Source: Viscum album
Lineage: Eukaryota; Streptophyta; Magnoliopsida; Santalales; Viscaceae
Assembly (NCBI GenBank): GCA_963277665.1
Contig: OY728122.1
Span: forward strand, 1,980,600,883-1,980,664,882
DNA: 64,000 nucleotides
Direction: 5' to 3'
Made by a program: the position numbers and the translations under genes. The first letter of the stretch is position 1, and each line of letters opens with the position of its first letter. Below the pieces are notes generated by a model, which was given only the letters and a program-made list of their open reading frames with translations, did no database searches and had not been told where the DNA came from. This document shows, piece by piece, positions 35,661 through 49,500 of this stretch.

Positions 35661-36850
35661 GGGATACGTGGAAGACGTCGTGCACCCTCTCCAGCTACGG
35701 TGGTAGTTCCAAGTTGTATGAAATATCTCTAATCCTCTAAGTATAAGAACGTTCCAATAAACCTCGGTGATAACATCCCTTCTCAGCCAAATATCCACAA
35801 ACCTCATCGAGGTGAGACCCATTAAGAGACATGATATCCATCCTTCAATACCAATGGTCTCTATCTCCTAATAGAATAATACTTGTCTCTGATCTGTGTA
35901 GTCTTCATCCATTCTTGGATAATCTGCATCTTCTCAGTAGAAGCCCGTACCAACTCTAGACCCATTAGTGCTGACTCCCCTGGGTCTGTCCATCATAGAT
36001 GTGATCTGCAATGCCGATGGTATAAGTCCTCGAATGGTACCATAAAAATTTTGGAGCGATAGATATTATTGTTTGTAAACTCCACCATGGAAAGTGATCT
36101 TCCCAACTACGGCCAAGATCTAGGATGCAAGCACGTAGCATGTCCTCCAGTGTCTGAATGGTCCACTCAGTCTGACCATCCGTCTAAGGAAGAAATGTGA
36201 TGCTCAAACGTAGCTGAGTCCCGAACACCTCCAGCAATCCCTTCCACAACCGGGACATAAAACATTTATTAGGTTCAGAGTCGATCATTCGATGGCACCC
36301 CATGAAGTTGTAAAATCTCCTATACATAGAGTAATTTCTATCCCTCTACTGATCCCTGCTCTCTAATATGTAGGAAGTGGGCTAACATGGTGATTCGATC
36401 AATTATCACTCATATGGAATCATGTCCCCTGGACGTATGTGGAATCCTGGTCACAAAGTCCATGAGGATTCCATCCCATTTCCACTCTGGAACCTATAGT
36501 GGGTGCTCTAATCCTGCCGAAATGTGATGCTTGGCCTTCCCTTACTAACAAGTGAGGCATCGTGAGACAAAATATACTGCGACTTTCTTCATCCCTGGCC
36601 ACCAGTGCTCTCGCCGGAGGTCTGGGTACATCTTTTCCAAACTAGGATGTACCACCAAAGGGGACATATGGTACTCCCTCAACAACTCCTCGTGTAGCAC
36701 CACCAGAACCATGGTGCGTCCTCTAAAAAGGATGGGGTGCTCCCCACCTTCAGAAAATTGATCAGGTTCCTATCATGTGGACATCTGAGCACATCGTGAC
36801 TCATAGTCAATGTCCCCAAGTTTTTCCTCCCCCCTCACTAATGATGTTGG
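35661..36850 (-). pseudogene. G2' integrase, second catalytic Asp changed
   Basis: The core reads ILMDFVTRIPHTSRG near 36,450 (first Asp kept). MIDSEPNKCFMSR near 36,255-36,290 aligns with MIVSDRDPRFTSR, so the second catalytic Asp is Glu (36,274-36,276). The Glu survives in [14 protein letters not shown] near 36,160. The C-terminal domain lies near 35,760-36,000, and the zinc domain near 36,540-36,640 on the minus strand (HHV..HLW equivalents are partly lost). Confidence 0.83.
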
Positions 36851-38240
36851 GGAGTGATAGTCATATAATGCAGGTAAGTTGCTCCATCTCTATCCAAAAA
36901 GCATATCTGTAATGCGGCTAGCTAATATGTCGCCTCACTCCCCAACTATTAATCAGACCTCCTATTGAGTGTGTCTTCCACTATGTTCTCCTTCCTAGGA
37001 GTGTAGACTGTCACAAAGTCATAGTCCTAGAGGAACTCCATCCAACACTGCTGTCTTAGGTTCAGGTCCTTCTGTTGGAAGATATACTTCATACTCTTCT
37101 GATTAGTGTAGGTTATAAAACATTCTCCTATCAAGTAATGTCGCCACATCTTCAAGGCGAAGTCCACTGCTTCTAGCTCCAGGTCATGGGTGGCATAGTT
37201 CTACTCATGCTGCCTTAGTTTTCATGAACCATTAGCAATCACTCCTCTCTCCTGCATCAGGACACATCTAGGTCCATTACCTGACCTATCTTAGTAGATT
37301 ACATACACAATGACTTCATTTGGTAGCCTCAAAATGGGGGCACTCGTCAGTGTCTGCCTCAGCTCCTGAAAACTATGCTGGAATCCCTCCATACACATGA
37401 AGGGATATCCCTTCCTTTTCAATGATGGAATGGTTGTCGCAACTATGGAAAATTTGGGTACGAATCATTGATAGTACCCAGCCAACCCCAGGAAACTCTG
37501 CACCTCAGATACACTCCTGGGTGGATCCCAATCTAGACCAAACTCTATCTTTTCTGGATCTATTACCACTCCATCCTCCGTGATAACATGTCCCATAAAG
37601 TGATCCTCTTGTATACATAACTGACACATAAAAATCTTACCATAATGCTGGTGCTCTGGGAGGGTATCCAGTACAATATGAAGATTATAGGCATGCTCCT
37701 CCTCCGTTACTGAGTACATGAAGATGCCGTCGATGAAGACCAAAATGAAACAATTGAGGTATGGATAAAAGATCAGGTTCGTGAGTCCCATGAACACTGC
37801 AGGGGAGTTGGTCCCACTGAAATGCATAACCAAGAACTCTTAGTGGCCATACAGACATATAAAGGTTGTCTTCTACACATCCCTATCACGCACACTGAGC
37901 TGTTGATAACCTGATCTGAAGTCTATCTTCGAAAACCATCGAGCTCCCATCAACTGATCGAAAAGGTCTTAAATCCTTGAAAGTGTATACTTTTTCTTCA
38001 TGGTCACCTCGTTCAGGTTTCCATAGTCCACATAGAGTCTCAAACTCCCATATTCCTTCTTGGAAAACATTATTGGGGCTGCCCATGGAGACACACTAGG
38101 CCTTTTGAAACCCTTTCTCTGCAAGTCCTCCAACTGTACCTGTAACTAACGAAGCTCCATAGGAGCCGTCCGATATGCTGGTGTAGATATAGGTTCCATC
38201 CTTGGGAACAGGTCGATGTAATAGTCGACCTATCAGCATG
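36851..38240 (-). pseudogene. G2' reverse transcriptase and RNase H, RT box FIDG
   Basis: A 122-codon open stretch at 37,833-37,465 (minus) gives VFMGLTNLIFYPYL, FILVFIDGIFMYSVTEEEH, VLDTLPEHQHYGK, VITEDGVVIDPEKIE and SEVQSFLGLAGYY. This is the RT palm and connection. The catalytic FIDD is FIDG (37,726-37,737), so the second Asp has become Gly. RNase H near 37,310-37,260 reads VIY*DRSGNG..CVLM: the Asp is kept but a stop stands directly before it. Residues RCRYG-like and the linker lie near 37,850-38,000. Confidence 0.88.
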
Positions 38241-38765
38241 GAGTTAGTCCCAAAACATCATCAGGAAATACATCGACATATGGGTCAACCACTATAGGAT
38301 ATCTCGGACTCTCGACATCAACTGATCTGAGGCCAAGGCTAGACAACTGATGTGTGATTGACTACACCCTCCTCTAGGTTTGTCCATCCTGTGCGGCAAA
38401 GGTTCCCTTCTCTCTGGAGAAAGAAAACCCAATCCCATCCTCATAGACACACCACACTGTGTGCCTAATATAGTCAATTTGAGCACAGACTGCTGATAAC
38501 CAGTTCATACCCAAGATGACGTCACAAGGCCTCGACGCCACTACTAGGAGATCATAGCTGAAGCTCTTGCCATCTAGAGTAAGATCAAACTATCGGTACC
38601 AGTATGTAATACCATAATATTCTCTCACATGAGTCTCTAGCTATAAGGCTCAAGCTAAACACTCCATCGTAATCTCTGAGCTCCAAACGATGGTCGTGGC
38701 AATAAAATAATGACTGGAAACTATGCCTATAAGTACTAAAACAAGGGTGGAGTAGACACAGATCA
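38241..38765 (-). pseudogene. G2' protease, catalytic Asp lost
   Basis: Near 38,700-38,733 the minus strand reads VLIGIVSSHYFIATT, aligned with VLIDT.SSH.FIS.T in the other copies. The active-site Asp is Gly, from a single A-to-G change. The frame is otherwise locally sound. The C-terminal DVILG.NWL region and the linker to RT follow toward 38,240. Confidence 0.8.
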
Positions 38766-39960
38766 TACTTCTAATCATCTTTGGAGTGTCATGGTTGTAG
38801 GCCTCAGCTGACTAGATCTGATCTCATCCATGTCCATCTTCTCCCTATTGTCGGGGTGGACCACCTAGAAGTAGTGGCGGTAGAACCTCGAATCACCACC
38901 CACCACCTACTACATGACCAGCTCCTCTGACACATCCCACTACTACCTGTGGACCTCCTCGATCGAATCTCTACCTCTACCTCAACAGTCCCTTGACCGT
39001 CTGTTGGTTGTCCGTATGGTGTGTCGGGCAGTCGTGAGCCGTGTGACCCTTTCCACCACACGAATAGAATTGTATGATCCTCAATTGTCCTCCTATGTCC
39101 CGTGAGACCCTCACCACCAACCCAGTATCCTGAGGTCTCCCACAAGAAGTTATGCCCGATTGGGCCCCTATGAAATCCATCTACAGTCTACTACATATGA
39201 ATCTATAGCTGACGACTGGTGGTGGTTCTCACTGTCGGTGCCTGCTCAGCTAGGAATCTCTCAAACAAAAGCGCTTGCTCTAGAACCCCAGCCTATGTCA
39301 GAATGTTGAGTGATACCATCGATGCTTTGATATCCCATCAAATAACTTTATCAATGGTCTGGGCCCTGAATAATGGGTCTCGTACCATGTCAGTGGAGTA
39401 GCAATAGAGATATGTGAACCTCTATAAGTACTAGTCTACGATCATGCTGCCGTTTTTTATGTGAGGAAACTCTTATATACGCACTGAGCGTTGAGTCGCT
39501 GGGATGAACTCTACCCTAAAATATCCCTCAATGTCTACCCAGGTGAGAGTCTCCTCATCGTGCAACTAGAGTTTCAGACTCCACCATCTCCTAGATACTC
39601 TTTGGAAGAGACTGGAAGCTAGGATCACCATCAGATCAGCTGGTGTCCCAAGTAAGCGAAAAAATATGGCCACAACCTCCTGCCAGTCCTCAACAACCTG
39701 CGGATCAATATCACCTCAAAACCTTGGATCTCTATGCTCTCCAAAATCATGAAACATGATCAGTTGGCATGACCCCTCTACTAGTGGGGCAAGTGGCATC
39801 TACTTCCCAATGGGTGGTACTGCTTATGGTACACCACCCGAAGGTGCAAACACCAAAATAGGGACCTACACTAAGGCCTCATTGTTCGGTGGGCCATCAT
39901 TATGTACTCTCTTGAGAATCCTGGCTGGCTATATACATGGCCAAATCGTGAAAGAAAAAT
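38766..39960 (-). pseudogene. G2' gag, knuckle missing first Cys
   Basis: It aligns with G2 gag at 30,441-31,600. The knuckle at 39,028-39,069 reads F-YS-C-GGKG-H-TAHD-C, so the first zinc ligand has become Phe while the other three are kept. The capsid motifs are visible in pieces near 39,300-39,600 (the SRYS-like region and the TWVDIEG box), with stops. Confidence 0.82.
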
Positions 39961-40208
39961 AGGTGCACCACAGTCAATATGTTATACCTGGTGAGCTAAC
40001 TCCATGAAATCTAATGAAAAACTTTTCAAAAACATATGCAATCAGTGTTTTTGTGAAATGAGTCAAAAATCAGAATTTATGGTCCTAGTGTGGGGATACG
40101 TCTTCCACAACACCAACACTGGATTCCCCAAACTGAAGACCATAATCATAACACTTAACACTATTTCCACATTGAAAATATCATATTCCTAGTTATTTGG
40201 TAGAACCG

Positions 40209-40226
40209 AATCCTATGATACTACTT
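40209..40226 (-). other. G2' primer-binding site, worn
   Basis: The plus strand atcctatgatactacttt stands next to the LTR C edge, compared with ctcctctgatactaatt for G1 in the same sense. The 'tgatact' core is kept. Confidence 0.55.
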
Positions 40227-40857
40227 TTTTACAACCCATCCCCTAGGTCCCATGTCATTTCTACCCCACGCCCACCTTCAATAGGCCTGGGGCTGGAGAC
40301 TAGCACCGAAAAGGCATATCCCTATAATGAGAAGGCATTTCCTTTAAACCCGCACAAATACACAATCAAAGAACACATCATAAAGGATGCACGAAGTAAA
40401 CTACTATAGTAAAAAGTGTGCTGAAAGTAAAGGGGATTAAATACAAGCCCAACTGGAAAGTACAAGTACAACTAAAAACTGAAAAATAGCTCATGGATCA
40501 TTCACGAAGTATCCTACATGAGGAGTAGGTAAAACTCTCGATCCATAGTCCTTGTTTCAAGTTATTCCAAATGGTCCACCTCTGAGCACCATCCAGTCCT
40601 GGCTCCCTGTTCCTCGATCAATGTTGCCTATCGTCTGCACAAGACATAACAAGGTGCAGGCGAAGCCCATACAGGGGTGATTATAACAATACTCAGTAGG
40701 AACCCCAAGACCCCTGAATGTCTCCCAGAGTTCCACAAAGGAAAGACCACAAAGAAAGACCTCAATCACAAAGCACAAAGCAGTCAAAAGCTCTAAATAA
40801 GTATATACCCATACATATACTTATGTTATAAAAATATACTTGTCTCAAACATGAGGG

Positions 40858-41170
40858 ATGGATACCACAAAGGTAACAGCATGAAGGTAAAAGTACCACC
40901 GAGGTATCACTACGAAGATTACACCATGAAGGTAAATGGACCACACAGGTATTACCAAGAAGGTAAAAGTACCAAAACAAGTATAGCCACAAAGATAACA
41001 CCATGTTGGTAAACATACCACACAGGTGTTACCATGAAGGAAAAATTACCACACATGTATCACCACGAAGATAACACAACGAAGGTAAATGTACCACAAA
41101 GGTATTACTATGAAGGTAAAATTACCACACAGGTTTCACCATGACGATAAAACTGAGAAGGTAGAATACT
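40858..41170. repeat. 45-bp composite minisatellite, LTR C
   Basis: Same 31 + 14 bp unit as LTRs A and B, with about seven units. Confidence 0.85.
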
Positions 41171-41261
41171 CAATTCATACCAGGTATTAGTGAAGTATAG
41201 AAGTATAGATGGTTATTCACGAAGCTAGATCAACTTATTCTTTCAAGAGGCACTACTTCTA

Positions 41262-41450
41262 ACCATACAGAGTCTGACCCCCTCATGATCGACAGGTAAT
41301 AAGCACCGCTGACCCACACCGGATCTGACCCACATAGAATCAGTATGCGATGACCCACACAGGACTAATGAGAGCTGACCCACATAGTATCGGTAAGTGA
41401 TGACGCACACAGGATCGCTCGGTACTGACCTCCATATGATCTGTCTCTAA
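41262..41450. repeat. GATCC minisatellite, LTR C
   Basis: Degenerate tgacccacacaggatc array, about eight units, aligned with A and B. Confidence 0.8.
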
Positions 41451-43012
41451 CCACTCCCTCACTACCAGCCACTGCATTCCAGCTCATAGCACGCTTGATT
41501 CTGGGAGAACCACTCCTCAACCCTTCATTCATATTTCAACCGGCATGAAGTCCAATGAATAAGTAACCTCGTGATCAGTCATGTAAAAACTGTTCCAAAG
41601 CAACAAATGATGCGTCAACCTAATGCCTGGTTTGTAAGTTATTGGCATTTTAGCGCCAAGGGACATATTGGATTTAGAGTCGATCCAACCCGGCCGTATT
41701 CCAAGATTATCCAAAAATCTCTTAGAGTATCTCAAAATGACCTCCTTGTCACTAGGGTCCTTACACCATAGATGGTGTGTCAATCAGATGGTTGTTCTAT
41801 TAGTTACACCCCTTTCCATGGGACAGGAGTGATCACACCTCGGTCTGGCCCGATTCAGTCGGGCCTACAAGAATATTCAAAAGGGAACACTTACCAAAAG
41901 GGGTCCTAATTCCACTAATGTTGTGCCAACCGGACACCTGGTATTTCAGTTTTGAGCATTTCTTTATTTGGGGACTGGTTGGGTCTGGGCTCGGTCTGAC
42001 TCGGTCATACCGGCCCGACGCAACGGGTTCTGGGGTCTACGGACCCCGCTTGGGTATGGCCTATTATGGGCAGCCCGGTTCACTGGGCCCGGCCCATCGA
42101 GGTCATCCCGGTTTGGTTCACGGGCCTAGGCTATGGTTGGCCCAGCCCGTTGGGTGGAGCTCGGCCCACCCACGTTGGCCCACTGGGTCGCAGGTTCGAC
42201 TAAGCCCACTAGACTACGAGTCCGTCCCGGCCTGCTAGGTGGGTCCATCCCGCTTGGGGGGTCCTGTCCGCTAGGCGGGACTGGCCCGCTAGGCCGTCCC
42301 ATATTCGGCCCAGTCCGCCCGAAGGCGTATTGGTCTTCCCAGCTTTCCCCATGGGTGCGGGGTCAGTTTGGCCAGCCGGTTGGGCACTGTACCACCACGT
42401 AATGGTCAACAATTTTGGCCAATCGGGTGTCCGCCAACCCATCATGGTGTAGGCTGCTCTGCTCTCCACCTACCATGACCCTTTCCCACCGGTGGCATGA
42501 GATGGCGCACCACACCGCCTCCGCGGCAGACCGGTGGTGACCACTCTACTAACCCCCACTCCATAGTGTCGCAACCTCCTCCTTGGGCATGCGATGGCAC
42601 ACCGCCTCTATCGTGGTCAGGCAATGCTGGCACATCGATGGTCTTTCATGGAGAGAGAGAAAGGGTAAAAAAGGTAGCCAAGGTTCTGATCCTTGTTAAT
42701 TTGGCCCACACCCTCCACATTAGCTGGAAAACATGACTGAGTAAAAAGGATTCAACAATCCATTGAAATTATATCAAAATAAAACCCTACCTCCAGTTCG
42801 ATGGAGAACAATCGTGACTGAGGAAGTGTCTGCATTTGTCATCCCCACAAAAAGCCTCCAATGTTGCCGCACAAAAACCATCCTTCAGTTTGTAATTTTG
42901 TGTTTCTCTTATCCGCCTACTGGAACCGGCTCTGTCCTCCATGTGTTAGGCGTCACAACACTTTATCAGTACTTCGTCACTTGGTGAATCCATGCCAATA
43001 CCTCTCCCCAAA

Positions 43013-43024
43013 CTCTATATAAAT
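43013..43024 (-). promoter_or_regulatory. Likely TATA box of LTR C
   Basis: The minus strand reads aatttatataga in the conserved block that also holds ccctccccctctcc just upstream. Confidence 0.5.
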
Positions 43025-43517
43025 TGGAGAGGGGGAGGGTGAGTAATGCCCATGGAATTAATGGGACTTCATTTAATAGTAACCTTCCTAATTCCAATGC
43101 TGTTATTACATAGAATTTGGGGAGTCAATCCATTTAATGGATTGACACGTCGTTGGTCACCCCACTGCCGCATGTCCATTGGATGAAAAGATATGGGAAA
43201 AATAAAATAACAATGTTATTTTAATATTTTTTTAATAGTCCAAAATATAACTTTTTTAGACATGTTGTGGTTTATGTAAAGTCTTCCTTAAGGAAATCTT
43301 GGAACTACGGATTCAACGGTGCCCTCAGATTTTTAATCTAAGCACCAGTTCAAAAGTTAGAAAATTCTGCTCGCGCGTTTACAAAATGTACATTAAAAAA
43401 AGATCAGAAATTCATTCCGACCACACCGGACATCAGAATTAGGTGCTATCAATCTTCAAAAACATTTAATAAATTTATATAATTTAAAAAAATATATGGA
43501 ATATCTAAGTATTTACA

Positions 43518-43522
43518 TGATC
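43518..43522. other. Right target-site duplication of the array (tgatc)
   Basis: It pairs with tgaac at 23,679-23,683 (four of five bases). Confidence 0.55.
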
Positions 43523-46500
43523 CTTGTGGATCCCACAACATAAGAACTACAACCAACATGGTTTGACCATTCGTGCACCAAGCAGTTCATACATACTACT
43601 AAAAGACACTAAGCGTGGAAGCTTAGTTTTAGGGTTTGAAAATCTATGTGCAGGCTGTGAAAAACCTCTCGTAATAACTATAGAGCCTCTAATGAATTTT
43701 CACCCCAACACACATGTCTTTAGTCAATCTGGGTGGACTCATACTATAAAAAATGTTCCTTACATGGTTTCTCCTAGAGGGATGCACGGTTTTAGAAAAA
43801 ATGTGTGCCTATATTAACTTTCCTAATTTTGAGTTTATGGATCCCAATACCATCAAATTTCAATGAACCTACCTTGGATACTCTCAGGCCTTTATCCATA
43901 TCTAAAATCAAAACTTTTGAGAGTTCCACTTCTCGTAATTTCGTTCCAATTCTTTTTTCAAAGAACGACCTATCCACCACACATAAAAATTCAAATTCCC
44001 TTGGAATTCTACCTTGGCTCAAAATAGGAGTCATTAAATGTGGAAATGAATTTTATTCTAAATAATAAATTCTAAAATGTTTAGGTGACCTTATAGAAAT
44101 GATAATTTCACGGTACCTCATTTAAAAAGTTTACAAATATTAATCTTGATAAAAAATAAATCATTGTAATTATTTTATTACTAAAAATATCAGATGACAA
44201 TTCATATAAAATATAGACGCTATGATTCTTAAATTTTAAATCATTTATACTAATTAAATTTATATGTATGATGAATTTTACATTTAAATTAAAATATTGA
44301 ATTTCATGAAAAAATGATTGTGAAGGAAAATTTAATTTTAATCATTATGTGTTCTTAATCGTATATAACAATGTTTGGAAATTAAATGGGTTTTAGTTTA
44401 TGGTTATATATTCATAAGTGTCATGTTATTGTATTTATAAAAACTAATTAAATTTAAAAGTATAATAATTATAATAGTATCGTTTTTCAAAATATAAAAA
44501 TAATTTACCATGGTATCTAATATATTACAATGTAACATAATTTGATGAATAAAAATGAAATTAACTGCATGACCTAATTGAATTATGCAGATGTAAAATT
44601 TAAAAATCATGTTTTTCAATTGAAAGTACACAATGGGGTAAAAACTATTTTCCGTATAAAAAAATTATAGAATAAAGGATTCTATTTTCATAGGAAAATA
44701 TTATTTTTAAAATATAAACTATCTATATTTATAATTATAATTAACTAAAAATTAAATTATTTTTATCAAAATATTCATATGAAATATATTTTATTATCAT
44801 CAATCGTATTATTATTTAAATATACATTTTTATTGCATAACAGAAATATTTCGAAATATACATTTTAGTGTGTAAAATGACCAGATTATTCATATTCACT
44901 ATACAAATTTAATTTCATTTAAACTGTAAGATGAAATTATATATATATATATATATATATTTAAAAAAGATCCCAATATTATTAATTAATACGATATAAA
45001 TGACATGTTTTTATTGTCATGATTAATATTTGTAAATATTTCATTATATATCACTGTTTCATATTAGTTCACTATTGCTTGTGGAGTAAACTGTCAAACA
45101 TATTTAATTATTTAAAGGTAATAATGTTCTAAAATTTTAAGAAGTTACATTCTACAGACATAAATAAATTTCATCCGTAAAATTTTAATTATTATCCTTT
45201 AAAATAAAGATGGAGAATTTATTTTTAACATATTTTTCATTTTTGGTATTACATCTAATATGAAATATACTATACTCAATTTGGCGACTTCCATTTAATT
45301 ATCTTACTTCAGGCAATAGTATACATTCAAAAAATCATATACCTATGTGTTTATATACTATATTAATATAGTCTCTATATATTACCATTTCAAAATCCAT
45401 TTTAATCTCTGTGGAAACAAAACACATCAGTGTCATATAGTCCTCCTATAATTTAACACTATTGTTAACCATCAAATAGTATTGACTACTAGATTATAAG
45501 GTTATACACAAGAAAATTTAAATCACAATCCCTAAAAAATGATAAACATCTCCTAAATATCATGATTTATCATCAATTCCATGGACATTGATTAACCATA
45601 AAATAATTTTTCAAATTCACCCAACCGTTTATTATCTCAAAGACAAATATAAACAAAAACCTAAAACTAATCCATCCCAGAAACATGTGTTGTTAAATAT
45701 TTATATAAAAAATAATCATTACATAAAGTAATTTCTATTGTTTATTTGTAAAATTTAATATATTATTTCATATAATTAATGAAAACTACTAATGAATTGC
45801 CCATTGATTGTTCACATAGTACTCATCGAAATTTATAATATACCAAAATGTCATTAAAAAATATGGCATGAATAATAATAGCTAATATTACCAATTATTA
45901 ATTTATGTTATTATATATACATTAGTACATTATTTAAGACTTTGAAAGTTACATTTCCCATCTTAATATGAATATATTAAAATTTATAACAATTTACTTA
46001 TATTCCCATATTTCGTTTAAGACCTAGTGGAATCTAGTTACATAAATTTCTCATATTCCTCATCATTATACAATTTCAATGAAATATTAATAAATTTTTG
46101 TTATGGTAATATATAAATAATTAATTTAAAAATATCAATAAAAATATTGCATCCCTTAGGTTACTATTTATTTTTAACAAATGATACTTTCAGACAAACA
46201 TATAAATCTATTTCATCAATCATCAGTTATCCATGGTCAATTTTTGTTGAGTTGTATAAATTAAATAGTTAATATATTACATAAATCCTTTATAATAGAT
46301 ATTTAATATAATTTCAATACCTAAATAATATCACCACGGAGTTTCTAAACTGATGTATATTCACTGGCACATTCATCATGCATAAGATTGATTATTTAGT
46401 TAGTTTATTTGAAAACCCTTTCAAGGAAATTATACCTAGGTGCATCTGTACCACTGAGGTAAAATATTTCTAGTTTATAGAGAGTGATGTGTTATATAGA

Positions 46501-49500
46501 AAAACAATATAATTTATATTTTAAAAAATAACAGGATATTATCCAATACATAGACTTATACTTAATGCGTTCATAACAATGCTCTTCTCATAATACATAA
46601 ATAAAATATGCATTATAGAATAAGAATTAAATCACATATTATCCAAATGTTAAATATATAAATATGAAATTATGATCAAACATAAGTTATTAAACATTAA
46701 TTTATCCTAAAAACATCCTAATCCATTCTTTAATCGAATCACTTCTTTTGATAAAAAACGGGGTTCCACACACCATCACTCCAAGATCTGTTTCCACACA
46801 GACATAATTTAGATACAAAATGTGATTCCATATTATGATTATGGATATAACAATTGTTAATTACAATATCAAAAATGATTATTCCATATCTCCTAACCAA
46901 ATGAACATTTCAGGTATATTGATTTATATAATTTTATGTAATAACAGCTGACAAATGCAATGTTCATTTTATCATGTTTATAATTTATCGCACTATATAC
47001 GAAAATATATGATATTCATCTATACAATTCACATATAATAATATTTTTCATAACATGGGGAAATATATATAAAAAATTTGATATGATAATCTTAGTAGGA
47101 GAAGAAATATAAATTAGGCAATCATTGCATAAACATGGGATAAATATTAGAGTAATAATAAGTAAAAAACATTAATCCATAATCAGCATGAAATTTATAG
47201 AATTATATATTCATGAAAATTAATGTAAACATGGATATCACTAATGTTGATATCATACTATTTGAATTAATAATGTAAAACATTAAAATAATGGTGTTAA
47301 GGCCATATGAAAAGAAAGACATCCTATTATAGAAATTTGTATAGACCAAAATCCAACCTATTGTTTTTCATGAGACATATAAATTTAACAAATTACTATA
47401 TATTCCTAATCCCAGTTATAAATTATTTATGTTAAATTTACTCACTATAAGAGTCAATGAAACCATTTTTAAATATCCCTATGGAACATTGTAATGAATA
47501 AGAAATATCCATCTATATAATGAAAGGAAAAAATCTACACATTATCAATCTACGTTACCAATCAATAATATTTAAGAATATCAATACATAACCCAATGTA
47601 AATAAAAGGGATAACAAAGTCATAAACCATTGAGAGAATGAATGTGGAAAGTCGATAAATAAGTAGTCAACATTCCAATAATCCATTGCATTGGAGAAAT
47701 TAGATAATGAATTCCAAAAAATTTCAACATGTTTTTAAAATTGAATTATTTATATGTGGACATCATCAATATGAGTTTTTTAAAAATTTCATCACTATAA
47801 CATATAGATTAATGACTCTATAGCTTAGTAAATAATATAATAACATGTTCATAATACATCATGAGAAAGAGGTTGATGGTTTCAAAATATCATAGCCCTG
47901 ATGTAACATAAAAAATATAGAATAATGTAGAAATATATTAAAAAAATCCTTGAAAAAAGAATGGTTTGAATGATATCACAAAATAAGTGTTCCAGAATTG
48001 AGTTTCTTGTATTTCAAGTTCAATTGAAAAAATTATTACCAATATAAATTATCAAAAAAATAGAAAACAAAATCCCCATTAGGGTTAATCATTTTGAAAA
48101 TAAAATTTTATTTGAAATTAAATCATAAAATATATTTTTGAAAGAAATGTAATTTTAATGTAATATGAAAATTTATATGTATAATTCCATGGTGAATTCT
48201 GAAAAGTTGATGTGAATTATTTTTAAAATAATAAATTTTGAAATTATCTCAAATTAATTGAGCGTTGAAAAGAAAAAATGATTACCTATGAGTAAATAAT
48301 AGTGGATAAAAAAATTATGATTGTGAATGGGGAAATCCTTTTCATTATTTGTAAAATACATATGTTTAGTTCTCACATTATAAGAAGAGCAATAAAATAT
48401 TAATAATTATTAAAAATTATTGTTCTGAAAGAAGATTATAAAATAAAATGTAATATAATGTTAAGGTGTGAGAACCCAAGAATAGAACATATAATTTTAT
48501 GATGAAACGATATTACTCAGGGAAATGAGACATGAGTTATCAAAACCACAAATAGACAACATAATCCACAAGGAGTACAACATTTGAAATGGGGATTATG
48601 TTATAAAAATGTGAACTATGGGAGAATATGATATAATACAATCAACCTGAATAATATACCAAAATTATATGAAATAATACAATATGAGGAATCATAATTC
48701 AATGAATCAAAATCAAGTTATCAAAAACTCTTATGACTGGGATAATACTAGATTCCAAATTCAGTTAATGAAAAGGACACGATTTTGATATTTTTACCCA
48801 ATTAATTATAATTTAATCACATATAAAAAGTACATGTTATCTTAAGTCAATATAATATCAAACAAATAATACGACATCCAAAATATTTTAATCCCATGGA
48901 TAAATATCCATGGTGTCTATCAAATCATTCATTCAAGCATTGAATCTTAAACATTCAATTTCATGTGAATATACCAATTCACATCACCAAGAACATGCCA
49001 TGAGTATACCCACTAAAGAAATACATTTATTAATCACCATTCATATGGGAAAACCCTCCCATATTTTACAATTTATCATGCCATAAATAAATTCATAAAG
49101 GTATAACTACCTATATAAACCATTTAATTTAGGCCAAACTACCAAAATATGTATGGAGTCGGAAGATAATAATAATAAAAGAGGTAGTACATATCCCAAG
49201 TAGATAGAAAAACCCATTAAGCCATATAAGGGACTCCTATAACTAGACAAGAAAAAGTACACACCCCATGGGTGGTTCAAACATGAATAAATAGGTTAAT
49301 TCCATAAGGCGCACCCCATGGGTGACCTTTAAATGAGAAGCAGGTGAAAACACACCTAAACGGAACTTACATACATCTTCACTATGTCCAACTAAACCTA
49401 CCAAGAGTAGATCTCTCAAAAATGATGTCACACCGTAATTTATGGTGGGTATAATTTCGACAAAATGCCCAAAAAGAACCATAAAAGCTGAAAGAAAGTA

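Larger units (their letters stand above)
23684..43517 (-). mobile_element. Tandem chromovirus array LTR-int-LTR-int-LTR
   Basis: Three LTRs (A 23,684-27,044; B 31,894-35,378; C 40,227-43,517) alternate with two complete internal regions (G2 27,045-31,893; G2' 35,379-40,226), all on the minus strand. The internals are 4,849 and 4,848 bp, each with gag, protease, RT-RNase H, integrase and chromodomain in order. The outer flanks carry a near-identical 5-mer, whereas LTR B is shared by both units. Unequal crossing-over between LTRs of sister copies of one insertion gives exactly this pattern. Tandem integration of a two-unit DNA is an alternative. Both internal regions are full of stops. Confidence 0.88.
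40227..43517 (-). repeat. LTR C (5' LTR of G2')
   Basis: The left edge ttttacaaccca aligns with tgtcacaacccg, and the right edge is gtatttaca at 43,517. It is 3,291 bp. It contains the 45-bp repeat (40,858-41,170), the GATCC repeat (41,262-41,450), the GC-rich section (41,960-42,330) and a TATA-like block, in the same order as A and B. Confidence 0.9.

Noticed and set aside
43524..43817. 97-codon open frame beside LTR C as a host gene
   Set aside because: No recognisable family, no visible exon structure or neighbours; too short to support a gene call from sequence alone.
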